Source: Acidipropionibacterium sp.
GTDB lineage: Bacteria > Actinomycetota > Actinomycetes > Propionibacteriales > Propionibacteriaceae
Reading direction: 5' to 3'
Assembly: GCA_022647765.1 (NCBI GenBank)
Contig: JALCLH010000004.1
Span: forward strand, 1-64,000
DNA length: 64,000 nt
The position numbers were made by a program, and so were the translations under genes. Positions 18,288 to 26,606 of the stretch are shown here, in pieces (the stretch's first letter is position 1; each line of letters starts with the position of its first letter). The notes beneath the pieces were generated by a model. It did no database searches. It was given only the letters and a program-made list of their open reading frames with translations, and was not told the DNA's origin.

Positions 18288-18318
18288 TATGATTGGCCGC
18301 GGCTCCCCGGCCGGGGAG
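18288..18318 (+). promoter_or_regulatory. Putative -10 box and operator palindrome upstream of the PTS gene
   Basis: TATGAT (18288-18293) resembles a -10 hexamer, although no -35 box sits at 16-18 bases. It is followed at once by a perfect 16-bp palindrome CTCCCCGGCCGGGGAG (18303-18318) in the presumed 5' leader, ending 34 bases before the ATG. This is a plausible repressor site or leader hairpin for sugar control. Confidence 0.4.
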
Positions 18319-18352
18319 TCGCGAAGTTCCAAGTCCAAGGAAGGACTGCGAC

Positions 18353-20449
18353 ATGTCCTCACCAGCCTCCGAGATAGTGAAGGCGGTGGGTGGGCCTGAC
18401 AACATTGCCAGTCTCACCCACTGCGCCACGCGGCTGAGGTTCCAGCTCGTCGACGGTTCAGTCGTCAGCACTCCAACCGTCGAACAGATCCCAGGCGTGA
18501 TGGGAGCGGTGCCCCAGAGCGGCAACCGATATCAGGTGGTGATCGGCGGCGCCGTCACGACCGTCTACAACGACATCATGGCCCTGCCGGAGATCTCCAG
18601 CAGCAGTGCCGGCTCCAGTTCCGGTTCCGGTTCTGCCCAGCAGAGCGACGCCGAGATCAAGGCGGCGGCCCGTTCCGGCGGCCCGCGCGGGAAGTTCAGC
18701 TGGCTCGACGGCTTCTTCGAGTTCCTGTCCGACTCCTTCCGCCCGCTCATCGGCGCCCTGCTCGGCGCCTCGCTGTTCATCACCTTCATGTCGCTGATGG
18801 CGACCACCGGAGTGATCGGCAACTGGGCCGACCCGACGGTGACCCTGTCCCCGTCGTGGCAGTTCGTGAACCTGACCTGGAAGACGGTCTTCTACTTCCT
18901 CCCGCTGATGGTGGCCTACAACGCCGCCAAGAAGGTGGGCGCCGACCCGTGGGTGGGCTTCTCGATCATGGCCATCGTGATGCTGCCCGGCTTCGCAGGC
19001 CTGGCCGATGCGGCCCACCAGGCGACGGTCGCCGGCTCGGTCGTCAAGATCGTCAACATCTTCGGCGCTCCGCTGACCATCTTCGACTACGGCTCGCAGG
19101 TCTTCCCGCCGCTGTTGATGGCCGCGGTGCTGGGACCGCTCTGGAAGGGTCTGAAGAAGATCGTCCCGGAGAATCTCCAGCTGATCTTCGTGCCCTTCCT
19201 GGCGATGCTCATCATGCTGCCGCTGACGGCCTTCCTGATCGGCCCGATCGGCGTCTACGCCGGTGCCTACCTGGCCAAGGGCCTCAGCGCGGTCAACACC
19301 ACCTCGGCGTTCATCTTCGCCGTCATCGTCCCGCTGGTCTACCCGTTCATGGTGCCGCTGGGCCTGCACTGGCCGATCAACGCCATCATGCTGCTCAACA
19401 TCCAGACCCTCGGCTACGACTACATCCAGGGGCCGATGGGCGCCTGGAACTTCGCCTGCTTCGGCGCCACCGCCGGAGTGCTGGTGCTGGCGGCCCGCGA
19501 CAAGGACGCCACGATGAGACAGACGGCGACCGGAGCTCTGGTGGCCGGCCTGGTGGGCGGCATCTCAGAGCCGTCCCTGTACGGCATCCATCTGAGGTAC
19601 AAGCGGGTCTACCCCTCCCTGCTGGTCGGCTGCCTGATCGGCGGTCTCATCATCGGTTTCGGCGGCGGCCTGCACACCAGCGCCTTCGTGTTCACCTCGC
19701 TGCTCACCATCCCGGCCTTCAACAAGATCCCGCTGTACTGCATCGCGATCGCGGCCGCCTTCTTCGCCTCGATGGCGATGGTGCTCATCCGCGACTACCG
19801 GACTCCCGAGCAGAAGGCCGAGGCGCTCGCCGCCAAGAATGCCGCCGAAGCCGCTGAGGCCGCTCCGGAGGCTTCGGCTCTTCCGGAGGCCACCACCGAG
19901 GCCTCGGCTCCGGCCAGCCCCGATGTCACCGCGATCAGCTCCTCCGCCGCCGCTCCGGCGGCTGCGGATGCGGCCGCCGGCGCCACCGCGAAGACGATGA
20001 CCATCACCTCACCGCTGGTGGGCCGCGCGGTCCCGATCACCGAGATCCCCGATCCGGTCTTCTCCACCGGAGTGGTCGGTCAGGGGATCGCGATCGAGCC
20101 CTCCGAGGACACCGTCTACGCTCCGGCCGACGGCACCGTCATCACCGCTCCGGACTCCGGCCACGCCTTCGGGCTCAAGCTGGAGAACGGCGTCGAACTG
20201 CTCATCCACGTCGGGATCGACACCGTCGAGCTCGGTGGCAAGGGGTTCGACGTCAAGGTGAAGGCCGGCGACACCATCACCGCGGGCCAGCCCCTGGTGG
20301 TCTTCGACAAGAAGATCATCGCCGATGCCGGCTACTCCAACATCACGCCGGTCCTGGTGACCAACGGGTACGCCTTCGCCGAGGTCACCGGCATTCCGGC
20401 GGATCATGTGGACACCTCCACCGAGGTGATCACGGTGACCGCCAACTGA
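18353..20449 (+). CDS. PTS sugar permease, EIIBCA (glucose/beta-glucoside superfamily)
   Basis: A 698-residue phosphotransferase permease that imports and phosphorylates a sugar at the membrane. EIIB comes first (Cys24 in THCATRLRF), then a Ser/Gly linker, an EIIC of about ten membrane segments (roughly 115-485), an Ala/Pro-rich linker (roughly 490-545) and EIIA with the phosphorylated His619 in LLIHVGIDTVEL. B-C-A order is typical of the beta-glucoside/sucrose/trehalose branch. AAGGAAGG precedes the ATG. The sugar cannot be read from sequence. The convergent neighbours, a GH65 phosphorylase and a beta-phosphoglucomutase, make trehalose or maltose a reasonable guess. Confidence 0.88.
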   Translation: MSSPASEIVKAVGGPDNIASLTHCATRLRFQLVDGSVVSTPTVEQIPGVMGAVPQSGNRYQVVIGGAVTTVYNDIMALPEISSSSAGSSSGSGSAQQSDAEIKAAARSGGPRGKFSWLDGFFEFLSDSFRPLIGALLGASLFITFMSLMATTGVIGNWADPTVTLSPSWQFVNLTWKTVFYFLPLMVAYNAAKKVGADPWVGFSIMAIVMLPGFAGLADAAHQATVAGSVVKIVNIFGAPLTIFDYGSQVFPPLLMAAVLGPLWKGLKKIVPENLQLIFVPFLAMLIMLPLTAFLIGPIGVYAGAYLAKGLSAVNTTSAFIFAVIVPLVYPFMVPLGLHWPINAIMLLNIQTLGYDYIQGPMGAWNFACFGATAGVLVLAARDKDATMRQTATGALVAGLVGGISEPSLYGIHLRYKRVYPSLLVGCLIGGLIIGFGGGLHTSAFVFTSLLTIPAFNKIPLYCIAIAAAFFASMAMVLIRDYRTPEQKAEALAAKNAAEAAEAAPEASALPEATTEASAPASPDVTAISSSAAAPAAADAAAGATAKTMTITSPLVGRAVPITEIPDPVFSTGVVGQGIAIEPSEDTVYAPADGTVITAPDSGHAFGLKLENGVELLIHVGIDTVELGGKGFDVKVKAGDTITAGQPLVVFDKKIIADAGYSNITPVLVTNGYAFAEVTGIPADHVDTSTEVITVTAN

Positions 20450-20488
20450 TCACCCTGATCACCGCTAAGACGGCCTGAGACGGCCTGA

Positions 20489-20537
20489 GACGGCTGATGG
20501 CCGCGACCCCGACTCGGGGTCGCGGCCATCGGCCGTC
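20489..20537. terminator. Bidirectional terminator between the PTS and GH65 genes
   Basis: A 22-bp inverted repeat (20489-20510 with 20516-20537, one wobble pair, 5-nt loop) is followed by TTT. Just upstream a 10-bp unit beginning GACGGCCTGA is repeated in tandem. It lies between convergent genes and should stop transcription from both sides. Confidence 0.85.
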
Positions 20538-20569
20538 TTTGCGTCCTGCTCTCAGGTCTCTCTCCGCTT

Positions 20570-23140
20570 TCAGGCCGAGTGCGGCTCGGCCAGGCTCTCC
20601 TCGCCGGGCTCCGGGGTGGGCTGGGCGGTCGACTCCGGCACCTCCGCGGTCACCAGGGAGCCGTCGGCCCGGCGCAGCCCGGCCACCGGGAAGGTGCCGT
20701 TGAGGCTCGGGCGGATCGGGCCCTGGTCGGCCAGCGGCACATGCACCGGCTCGGCCCCGACATGGACCTGCTCGCCGCGCACGGTGACGTCCAGATCCCG
20801 CCCGGTGACCAGCTGGAGGACGATCTCGTCGCGCAGCAGCCGGACCTCCAGCACCTTGCCCGACAGCACCAGGTGGAAGGCGATCGACTCCCAGTCGGCG
20901 GGCAGCCGCGGGTCGAAGCTCAGCCTGCCCTTGTAGTAGCGCATTCCGCCGAAGCCGTTGACCAGGCAGGCCCAGATCCCTCCGGTCGAGGCGACGTGGA
21001 CGCCGTCCGAGGAGTTCCCGTGGGAGTCGGTGAGGTCGCAGTACAGCCCCTCGCGGAAGTACGCCATGGCCATGTCCTGGTGGCCCACCTCGGCGGCGAT
21101 GACCGACTGCACCAGGGAGGACAGGCTGGAGTCCCCGGTGGTGATCGGGTCGTAGTACTCGAAGTCGGCCAGCTTGACCGCCTGGGTGAAGTCCTGGCCC
21201 TGGAGGAACATCGCCAGCACCACGTCGGCCTGCTTGAGCACCTGGAAGCGGTAGATCACCAGGGGGTGGTAGTGCAGCAGCAGGGGGCGCTTGGAGTCGG
21301 GGGTGTTGGCCAGATCCCACAGCTCCCGCTCCAGGAACTGGTCGTCCTGGGGATGGATGCCGAAGGTCTCGTCGAAGGGGATCACCATCCCCTGGGCGCA
21401 CTCCTCCCAGTTGCCGATCTCCTCTGCGGTGACGTGCCGCTCGGCGCAGATGTGCTCGTACCACAGCGGGTCCTCCCGGGCCATCCGGCGCATCAGGGCG
21501 GCGGCGTCGAAGAGGTTCGCCCGGGCCATCACGTTGGTGTAGAAGTTGTTGTTCACCACCGTGGTGTACTCATCGGGTCCGGTGACGCCGTGGATGTGGA
21601 ACTCCCGCTCCCCGTTGATCCGCCAGAAGCCCAGATCGGCCCACATCCGGGCGGTCTCGATCATCACCGGGGCGGCGTCGTGGAACAGGAAGTTCTTGTC
21701 CCTGGTCGCCCACGCATAGGTCATCATGGCGTGCGCGATGTCGGCGTTGATGTGGAACTGGGCGGTGCCGGCGGCGTAGTAGGCGGAGGCCTCCTCACCG
21801 GTGATGGTCCGCCAGGGGAACAGCGCCCCGTGCTCCGACAGCTCCGCGGCCCGGACCTGGGCCTGGGCCAGGGTGTTGACGCGGAACCGAAGGGCGTTCT
21901 CGGCCAGCCGGGGATGGGTGAAGGTGAGCATCGGGATGACGTAGACCTCGGTGTCCCAGAAGTAGTGGCCCTCGTAGCCCGAGCCGGTCACCCCCTTCGC
22001 CGGAATGCCGCGCTGATCGGCCCGCGCCGAGGCCTGGGCGATCTGGAAGAGGTTCCAGCGCACCGCCTGCTGGACGCCGGCCGGCGCCCCCTTGATCCGG
22101 ACGTCGGCGGTCGACCAGTAGTCGTGCAGCCACTCCCGCTGCTTCTCGTAGTAGATCTCCGGCCCCTGATCGCGGACCCGGTCGAGGGTGCGGCGCACCC
22201 GGTCGAAGAGCTCACTGACCGGAACCCCGCGCGAGGTGTGGTAGGCGACCGCCTTCTGGATGATGATCGGCTTGCCCTGCTTGGCCTCGATCTGGTACAC
22301 CCGCTTGCCCAGATCGGGCGAGGTGTCGATGATCTCGTCGTAGCAGTTCTCGGTCTCGATGGTGTGGTCGGCGCCGACCGCCAGGGTCATCTTGGACCGG
22401 GCGGTCCGGAAGCCGAGGATCATCCTGCGGTCGGAGTGCCAGTTCGCCTGCGGCTCCAGGACCCGGTCGCCGAGCTGCTGGGCCTTTCTGGGGTCGTTGT
22501 CGAGACCCTCGCCCAGAGAGGCGTCGGGCACGTGATACTCGTCCTGGCCGTCCTGCCGGTTGAGGATCTGGGAGCTGATCACCACCGGGGCGTCGCCCTC
22601 CAGCATGGTGACCTCGATGGCCAGCAGGGCCAGGTGGCGCTGGGTGAAGGAGACCATCCTGGAGGTGGCCACCCGGACCAGCTTGCCCGAGGGGGTCCGC
22701 CAGACCAGCTCGCGGCGCAGCACCCCCTCGCGGAAGTCCAGCCAGCGCTTGTAGGACTGGAGCTCGTTGATCGATAGCAGCAGCGGCTCGTCGTCGACGT
22801 AGAGCTTCATGAGCTTGGCGTCGGGCACATTGACGATGGTCTGGCCGGTGCGGGCGAAGCCGTAGGCGTTCTCCGCGTGGTGAATGTCCCAGGTCTCGTG
22901 GAAGCCGTTGATGAAGGTGCCGTGGGTGTGGGTGTCGCGGCCCTCCGACGGGTTTCCGCGCATCCCCAGGTAGCCGTTTCCGACCGAGAAGAGGGTCTCG
23001 GTCTTGCCGAGGTCCTCGGTGCTCGGCGTGGTCTCGACCAGCGCCCAGCGGTCGTCGGGGAACCGGAACCTGTCGATCGGATCGTCCTGGAACCCGAACC
23101 GTCCGGGCTTTCCGTCACGACGCGCGTCTTCGGGGCTCAT
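20570..23140 (-). CDS. GH65 disaccharide phosphorylase (maltose/trehalose/trehalose-6-P type)
   Basis: An 856-residue inverting phosphorylase that would split an alpha-linked disaccharide into glucose (or glucose-6-phosphate) and beta-glucose-1-phosphate. It has the N-terminal beta-sandwich ([20 protein letters not shown]), a helical linker, the (alpha/alpha)6 barrel with catalytic Glu524 in [10 protein letters not shown], and the C-terminal sheet. The tail after about residue 820 is an extra acidic, Pro/Glu-rich extension. The ATG overlaps the stop of the beta-phosphoglucomutase gene as ATGA, confirming that the product is beta-glucose-1-phosphate. Which disaccharide is used is not clear; the facing PTS gene leaves room for a phosphorylated substrate. 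Confidence 0.88.
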   Translation of the reverse strand: MSPEDARRDGKPGRFGFQDDPIDRFRFPDDRWALVETTPSTEDLGKTETLFSVGNGYLGMRGNPSEGRDTHTHGTFINGFHETWDIHHAENAYGFARTGQTIVNVPDAKLMKLYVDDEPLLLSINELQSYKRWLDFREGVLRRELVWRTPSGKLVRVATSRMVSFTQRHLALLAIEVTMLEGDAPVVISSQILNRQDGQDEYHVPDASLGEGLDNDPRKAQQLGDRVLEPQANWHSDRRMILGFRTARSKMTLAVGADHTIETENCYDEIIDTSPDLGKRVYQIEAKQGKPIIIQKAVAYHTSRGVPVSELFDRVRRTLDRVRDQGPEIYYEKQREWLHDYWSTADVRIKGAPAGVQQAVRWNLFQIAQASARADQRGIPAKGVTGSGYEGHYFWDTEVYVIPMLTFTHPRLAENALRFRVNTLAQAQVRAAELSEHGALFPWRTITGEEASAYYAAGTAQFHINADIAHAMMTYAWATRDKNFLFHDAAPVMIETARMWADLGFWRINGEREFHIHGVTGPDEYTTVVNNNFYTNVMARANLFDAAALMRRMAREDPLWYEHICAERHVTAEEIGNWEECAQGMVIPFDETFGIHPQDDQFLERELWDLANTPDSKRPLLLHYHPLVIYRFQVLKQADVVLAMFLQGQDFTQAVKLADFEYYDPITTGDSSLSSLVQSVIAAEVGHQDMAMAYFREGLYCDLTDSHGNSSDGVHVASTGGIWACLVNGFGGMRYYKGRLSFDPRLPADWESIAFHLVLSGKVLEVRLLRDEIVLQLVTGRDLDVTVRGEQVHVGAEPVHVPLADQGPIRPSLNGTFPVAGLRRADGSLVTAEVPESTAQPTPEPGEESLAEPHSA

Positions 23141-23851
23141 CCGATGACCTCCTCAAGATCGTCCACCACGATGTCGGCTCCCGAGGCCAGCAGCCGGTCG
23201 CGGCCCACGCCGCGATCGACTCCGACCACCAGGCCGAAGTGCCCGGCCGCCCCGGCCGCTACCCCGGAGACGGCGTCCTCGAATACGACGCAACGGGCGG
23301 GCTCCAGACCGAGCAGCTCCGCGCCGCGCAGGTAGGTGTCGGGCGCGGGCTTGCCGGTCGAGTCCCTCCTCGGCGGCCAACAGCCCGTCGACGACGACGT
23401 CGAAGCGGCTGAGCAGCCCGGAGGCGCGCAGCACCGCCTCGGCGTTGCGCGAGGAGGACACGACGGCCATCTCCACCCGCCGGGCGGCCAAGGCGTCCAC
23501 CAGATGCTGGGAGCCCTGGTACGGGCCGATTCCGTCACGGGCCAGAACCTGGACGAAGACCTCGTTCTTGCGGTTGCCCAGCCCGCAGACGGTGCGCGCA
23601 TCGGGTGAGTCCTCGGGACTGCCCTCGGGCACCGCGATCCCGCGATCGGCCAGCAGCGAACGAACCCCGTCGTAGCGGGGTTTCCCGTCGACGAACTGGA
23701 AGTAGTCCTCGTCGGTGTAGGGCCTCACCCCGGGGTACTCCGCCAGCAGCGCGTTGAACATCTCGCTCCAGGCCTTCTGGTGGATCTCGGCGGTGGGGGT
23801 GAGGACGCCGTCAAGATCGAACAGTGCTGCCGAGTACTCGGTCCAGTCCAT
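23137..23851 (-). pseudogene. pgmB: Beta-phosphoglucomutase (HAD family), frame broken once
   Basis: Converts beta-glucose-1-phosphate from the neighbouring GH65 enzyme to glucose-6-phosphate. The HAD nucleophile Asp12 and acid/base Asp14 are in ALFDLDGVLT, the Ser motif is in VVSSSRNAE, and the lysine and acidic motifs are in TGKPAPDTY and VFEDAVSG. The frame shifts by one extra base in the C-run 23364-23366, between LLAAEE and DSTGKPAPD. Deleting it gives a 237-residue protein of normal length. Both halves are fully conserved, so a sequence error is more likely than loss. First gene of the two-gene operon with the GH65 gene. Confidence 0.88.
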
Positions 23852-23941
23852 GGGCCCATGTTAGGGGTCTTGAGGGCTGCACTGCGACCAGGCCCTCACG
23901 CCGAGAGCAGATACGGAAGTGCCGTGGCCAGCGCCGGCAGA

Positions 23942-23999
23942 GTCTCCACCCACGGACCGGCGCATCGGGGAGGCAGCGAAGCGCGGAGGGGTCGCCCCC
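23942..23999. repeat. Degenerate copy of the 31.3-kb intergenic repeat, split by the IS
   Basis: The core CCACCCACGGACCGGCGCAT and the following CGGGG ... AGGGGTCGCCCC correspond, with a few changes, to the 66-bp repeats at 31280-31345 and 31361-31426. The terminal palindrome (GGAGGGGTCGCCCCCTCC once the IS is removed) is interrupted by the insertion sequence at 24000. It lies between the beta-phosphoglucomutase start and the YbbN-like stop. Confidence 0.55.
23988..23999. repeat. Left target-site duplication of the IS
   Basis: GGGGTCGCCCCC here is repeated exactly at 25540-25551 on the other side of the element. Because the IS ends may include a C/G, the true duplication is 10-12 bp, in the range known for the IS4 family. 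Confidence 0.8.
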
Positions 24000-25539
24000 A
24001 ATGCCGTTCGGTTAAGGATCGGTGGCCGGTGTCAAGACCGTAGCCCGTAACCGGGCAGGCCGAGTACGCAAGTCAACACCCCCAGCAGCGTGGTACTTCG
24101 ACGTACCACGCTTCAGGACCCTGGGCCGAGTCCTGGGCCCCCGCCGCGGTAACAGATCATCGAGCACCGCCGCCCCGATCCGGCCCACCAGATCCACCCT
24201 CGCACCCGAGATCGCCCGGCAGGCCAGAACGATCTGGTCCTGAGCGGTGCGCACCGCGATCGTGAACGAGAGCCGATCAGCGCTCGCCTCGGGCCGGTCC
24301 AAGATCGCATCCGACATCGCGATCCGCAGGACCTGGTAGGCCGCCAACAGTCCCCACACCTCCTGGGCCACCGCGGCGGGATAGCGCCCGCGCAGGACCC
24401 GCCCGCCCAGGATCGTGGACTTCAGCTCGCAGTAGACCGTCTCAATCTGCCAACGCCGGTGATACAACCGGATCAACTCGCCGGCCCCGGCCTGGGCCGG
24501 GTCCAGCAGGCTGGTGATCAGGCGGTACCGGTGGATGGTGGCCTCACCGGGTATCGGGCGGCCCGCCCGATCGGTGGGCGTCACCTCGATCTCGGCGTCG
24601 ATGACCCTCACCCTCACAGTCCCGGCCCGCGAGATCCACGAACCATCGCCCAGGCGCTCCAGCACCGGTAGTGTCAACGCCCGGGGCCCGGTCAGCCCGC
24701 GGATCAGGAAGTCCGCGCCGGCAGTGGTGATCGCGGTGTACAGGCCGATCGTGGCGAAACCCCGGTCGCCGAGGACCAGCATGCCCGGGCCCATCGCGGC
24801 GGCCAGGCGGGTGGTGTAGGCCTTCTCGGAGATGGTGTCGGGGCCCCACACGGCGTCGATGAGGTGGCGGGTGCCCACCGCGACCAGGGCGAGCATCCGG
24901 ATCATCGGGTATCCGACGTGGGAGGCGCGTCCGGCTTTCTGACGGGGATACAGATCACCGTTGGCGGGGGTGTCGGGTATCGCGATCTGGGTGCCGTCGA
25001 TCGCTGTGACGAGGCGTCCGGCGCAGCGGATCTGCTGGGTGGGCAGGCAGGCTCCGGGACCGGCCAGGAGGCGGAACAGGGCTTCCAGGGGTGCCGGGCC
25101 CAGGCGGCGCATGGCCTGGCTGATCGACGATTTCGCGGGGTGACGGATCGGGTGGGGAAGGCCTGCGGTCAGTCGGTTCCACACAGCAGTCCAGGCCTGG
25201 CCTGCGTACAGGGCGCCGGCGAGGATGAGGTAGACGACCAGGCGGGAGGGCAGGCGTCGCACGCGGTGTTGGGTGGTCGCGGTCTGGTCCAGGATGGCGT
25301 CGATCATCTCGGGTGGGACGGTGGTGGTGAGTTCGCCGAGGTGGGCGGGGGCGAACACGCCGTCGGGTTCGTGGCGGGCTGAGAGGGTGGCATGATTCGG
25401 CATGGCAGCTCTTGTCTGGGAGGACGTGTCTTGCAGGACGTGTCCCACTGTGACAAGGGCTGCTGCTTGCAGGGGGCTGCGCCACGCCGAGATGCCCACC
25501 TTCTTGACAGTCCTACCCCTGCCTTAACCGAACGGCATT
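24000..25539. mobile_element. Complete IS4-family insertion sequence
   Basis: About 1.54 kb, bounded by an 18-bp perfect terminal inverted repeat AATGCCGTTCGGTTAAGG (24000-24017 and, inverted, 25522-25539). This closely resembles the ends of IS4 itself, which as I recall begin AATGCCGATCAGTTAAGG. Flanking 10-12-bp direct repeats show a recent, clean transposition. It carries one transposase gene on the minus strand whose stop codon lies inside the inverted repeat. There are no passenger genes. Confidence 0.93.
24012..25403 (-). CDS. IS4-family DDE transposase
   Basis: A 463-residue transposase (from the ATG at 25403; the frame stays open to GTG 25499). The N-terminal IS4-type domain (roughly residues 20-110) precedes the RNase H-like DDE core. 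The first Asp is in VTAIDGTQ, the second in LVLGDRGFA, and the Glu lies in the YREK-like signature YHRRWQIETVYCELK. No frameshift or internal stop is seen, so it may be active. Its TAA stop uses bases of the left inverted repeat. Confidence 0.95.
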   Translation of the reverse strand: MPNHATLSARHEPDGVFAPAHLGELTTTVPPEMIDAILDQTATTQHRVRRLPSRLVVYLILAGALYAGQAWTAVWNRLTAGLPHPIRHPAKSSISQAMRRLGPAPLEALFRLLAGPGACLPTQQIRCAGRLVTAIDGTQIAIPDTPANGDLYPRQKAGRASHVGYPMIRMLALVAVGTRHLIDAVWGPDTISEKAYTTRLAAAMGPGMLVLGDRGFATIGLYTAITTAGADFLIRGLTGPRALTLPVLERLGDGSWISRAGTVRVRVIDAEIEVTPTDRAGRPIPGEATIHRYRLITSLLDPAQAGAGELIRLYHRRWQIETVYCELKSTILGGRVLRGRYPAAVAQEVWGLLAAYQVLRIAMSDAILDRPEASADRLSFTIAVRTAQDQIVLACRAISGARVDLVGRIGAAVLDDLLPRRGPRTRPRVLKRGTSKYHAAGGVDLRTRPARLRATVLTPATDP

Positions 25540-25551
25540 GGGGTCGCCCCC
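25540..25551. repeat. Right target-site duplication of the IS
   Basis: Exact copy of 23988-23999. Removing the IS and one copy rebuilds a palindrome (GGAGGGG / CCCCTCC around TCGC), showing that the element landed in a hairpin-forming site. Confidence 0.8.
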
Positions 25552-25563
25552 TCCGTTGACAGA

Positions 25564-26490
25564 TCAGAACAGCGCGGCGGCCAGCGCGCGCCGCGCCGGT
25601 GCCACCACCGCGTCATCCCCGACCATGTCGAACAGCTCCAGCAGCCTCAGCCGCGCCTTCTCACGGTCCTCGTCGTGGCTGGTCCGGATCACCGCGAGGA
25701 TCCGGTTGAAGGCGGCCGTCGGGTCCCCGCCGATCAGCTCGACGTCGGCCGCCGCCAGTTGGGCGTCCACATCTGTGGGCGCCTTCTCGGCCGCGGCCAG
25801 CAGGGCCTCGTGGTCCGTGCCGTCCAGCCGCTGCAGGGTCGCGGCGCCGGCCCTCCCGGCGACCAGCACGGGGTCTCCGGGGGTCTTGGCGAGCAGCTCG
25901 TCGTAGCCGGCCACCGCCTCGGGGTAGCGGCCCTGGTCCAGCAGCGCCTCGATGGCGGCGGTGCGGGGATCCGGGCCCTGGGCCGTCTCGGCGGCGGGGG
26001 CCTGGGAGACCGGAGCGGCGTGGCCCGCGATGCCGTTGGCCACCGCGACCTGGGCGACCTGGTCGGTGAGCTGACGGATCTGGTCGGCCGCCAGGGTTCC
26101 CTGGATGGGCTGGGAGACGGGCTGGCCGCCGACCACCGGGAGCAGGGTCGGAAGGGCCTGGATGTGAAGCGCCTGGGCGATCTGGGGCGCCCTGTCGACG
26201 TCGACGCGCACCAGGATCCAGCGTCCGGCCGCCTCATTGGTGATCTGGTCCAGGTCGGCGTCCATGGCCTGCGAATGGGCCTGGGCGGAGGTGAACTCGA
26301 TGAGCACCGGGTACTGGAGGGACTTCTGCACGTAGTCGTTGAAGGTCTGCTCGTCATCGACGGCCGCGACCCAGCTGGCGCCTCCCGGTCCGGCGGAAGC
26401 CGCCGAGGGGGTCGTGCTGCTGGCTTGGGCCTTGGCTGTCAGGTCTGACAGATCCACGGCTCCGGGACGATTGAATGACTGTGCTGACAT
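25564..26490 (-). CDS. Thioredoxin-fold tetratricopeptide protein, YbbN/CnoX-like
   Basis: A 308-residue protein with a thioredoxin-like domain (about residues 45-150: VLIEFTSAQAHSQ, RVDVDRAPQIAQALHIQALP) followed by TPR-like helices (about 175-305). The active site lacks CxxC: TSAQAHSQ replaces the usual WCGPC. It cannot be an ordinary disulfide reductase, and a holdase/co-chaperone role as in YbbN is more likely. The cis-Pro region (IQALPTLL) is retained. The ATG at 26490 is divergent from pgm. The IS lies just 12-25 bases beyond its stop, so its own terminator was probably the palindrome now split by the IS. Confidence 0.8.
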   Translation of the reverse strand: MSAQSFNRPGAVDLSDLTAKAQASSTTPSAASAGPGGASWVAAVDDEQTFNDYVQKSLQYPVLIEFTSAQAHSQAMDADLDQITNEAAGRWILVRVDVDRAPQIAQALHIQALPTLLPVVGGQPVSQPIQGTLAADQIRQLTDQVAQVAVANGIAGHAAPVSQAPAAETAQGPDPRTAAIEALLDQGRYPEAVAGYDELLAKTPGDPVLVAGRAGAATLQRLDGTDHEALLAAAEKAPTDVDAQLAAADVELIGGDPTAAFNRILAVIRTSHDEDREKARLRLLELFDMVGDDAVVAPARRALAAALF

Positions 26491-26606
26491 ATGAGCAATT
26501 CAAGCAGACCCCGGAAACCGCCGGGAACGGGCCGGGAGCAGGCTCCCGGAGGGGATCTCGCGTCCCTCCTCCCCGCGACGGCGGTCGCGGTGGCAGGATG
26601 TGGGCC

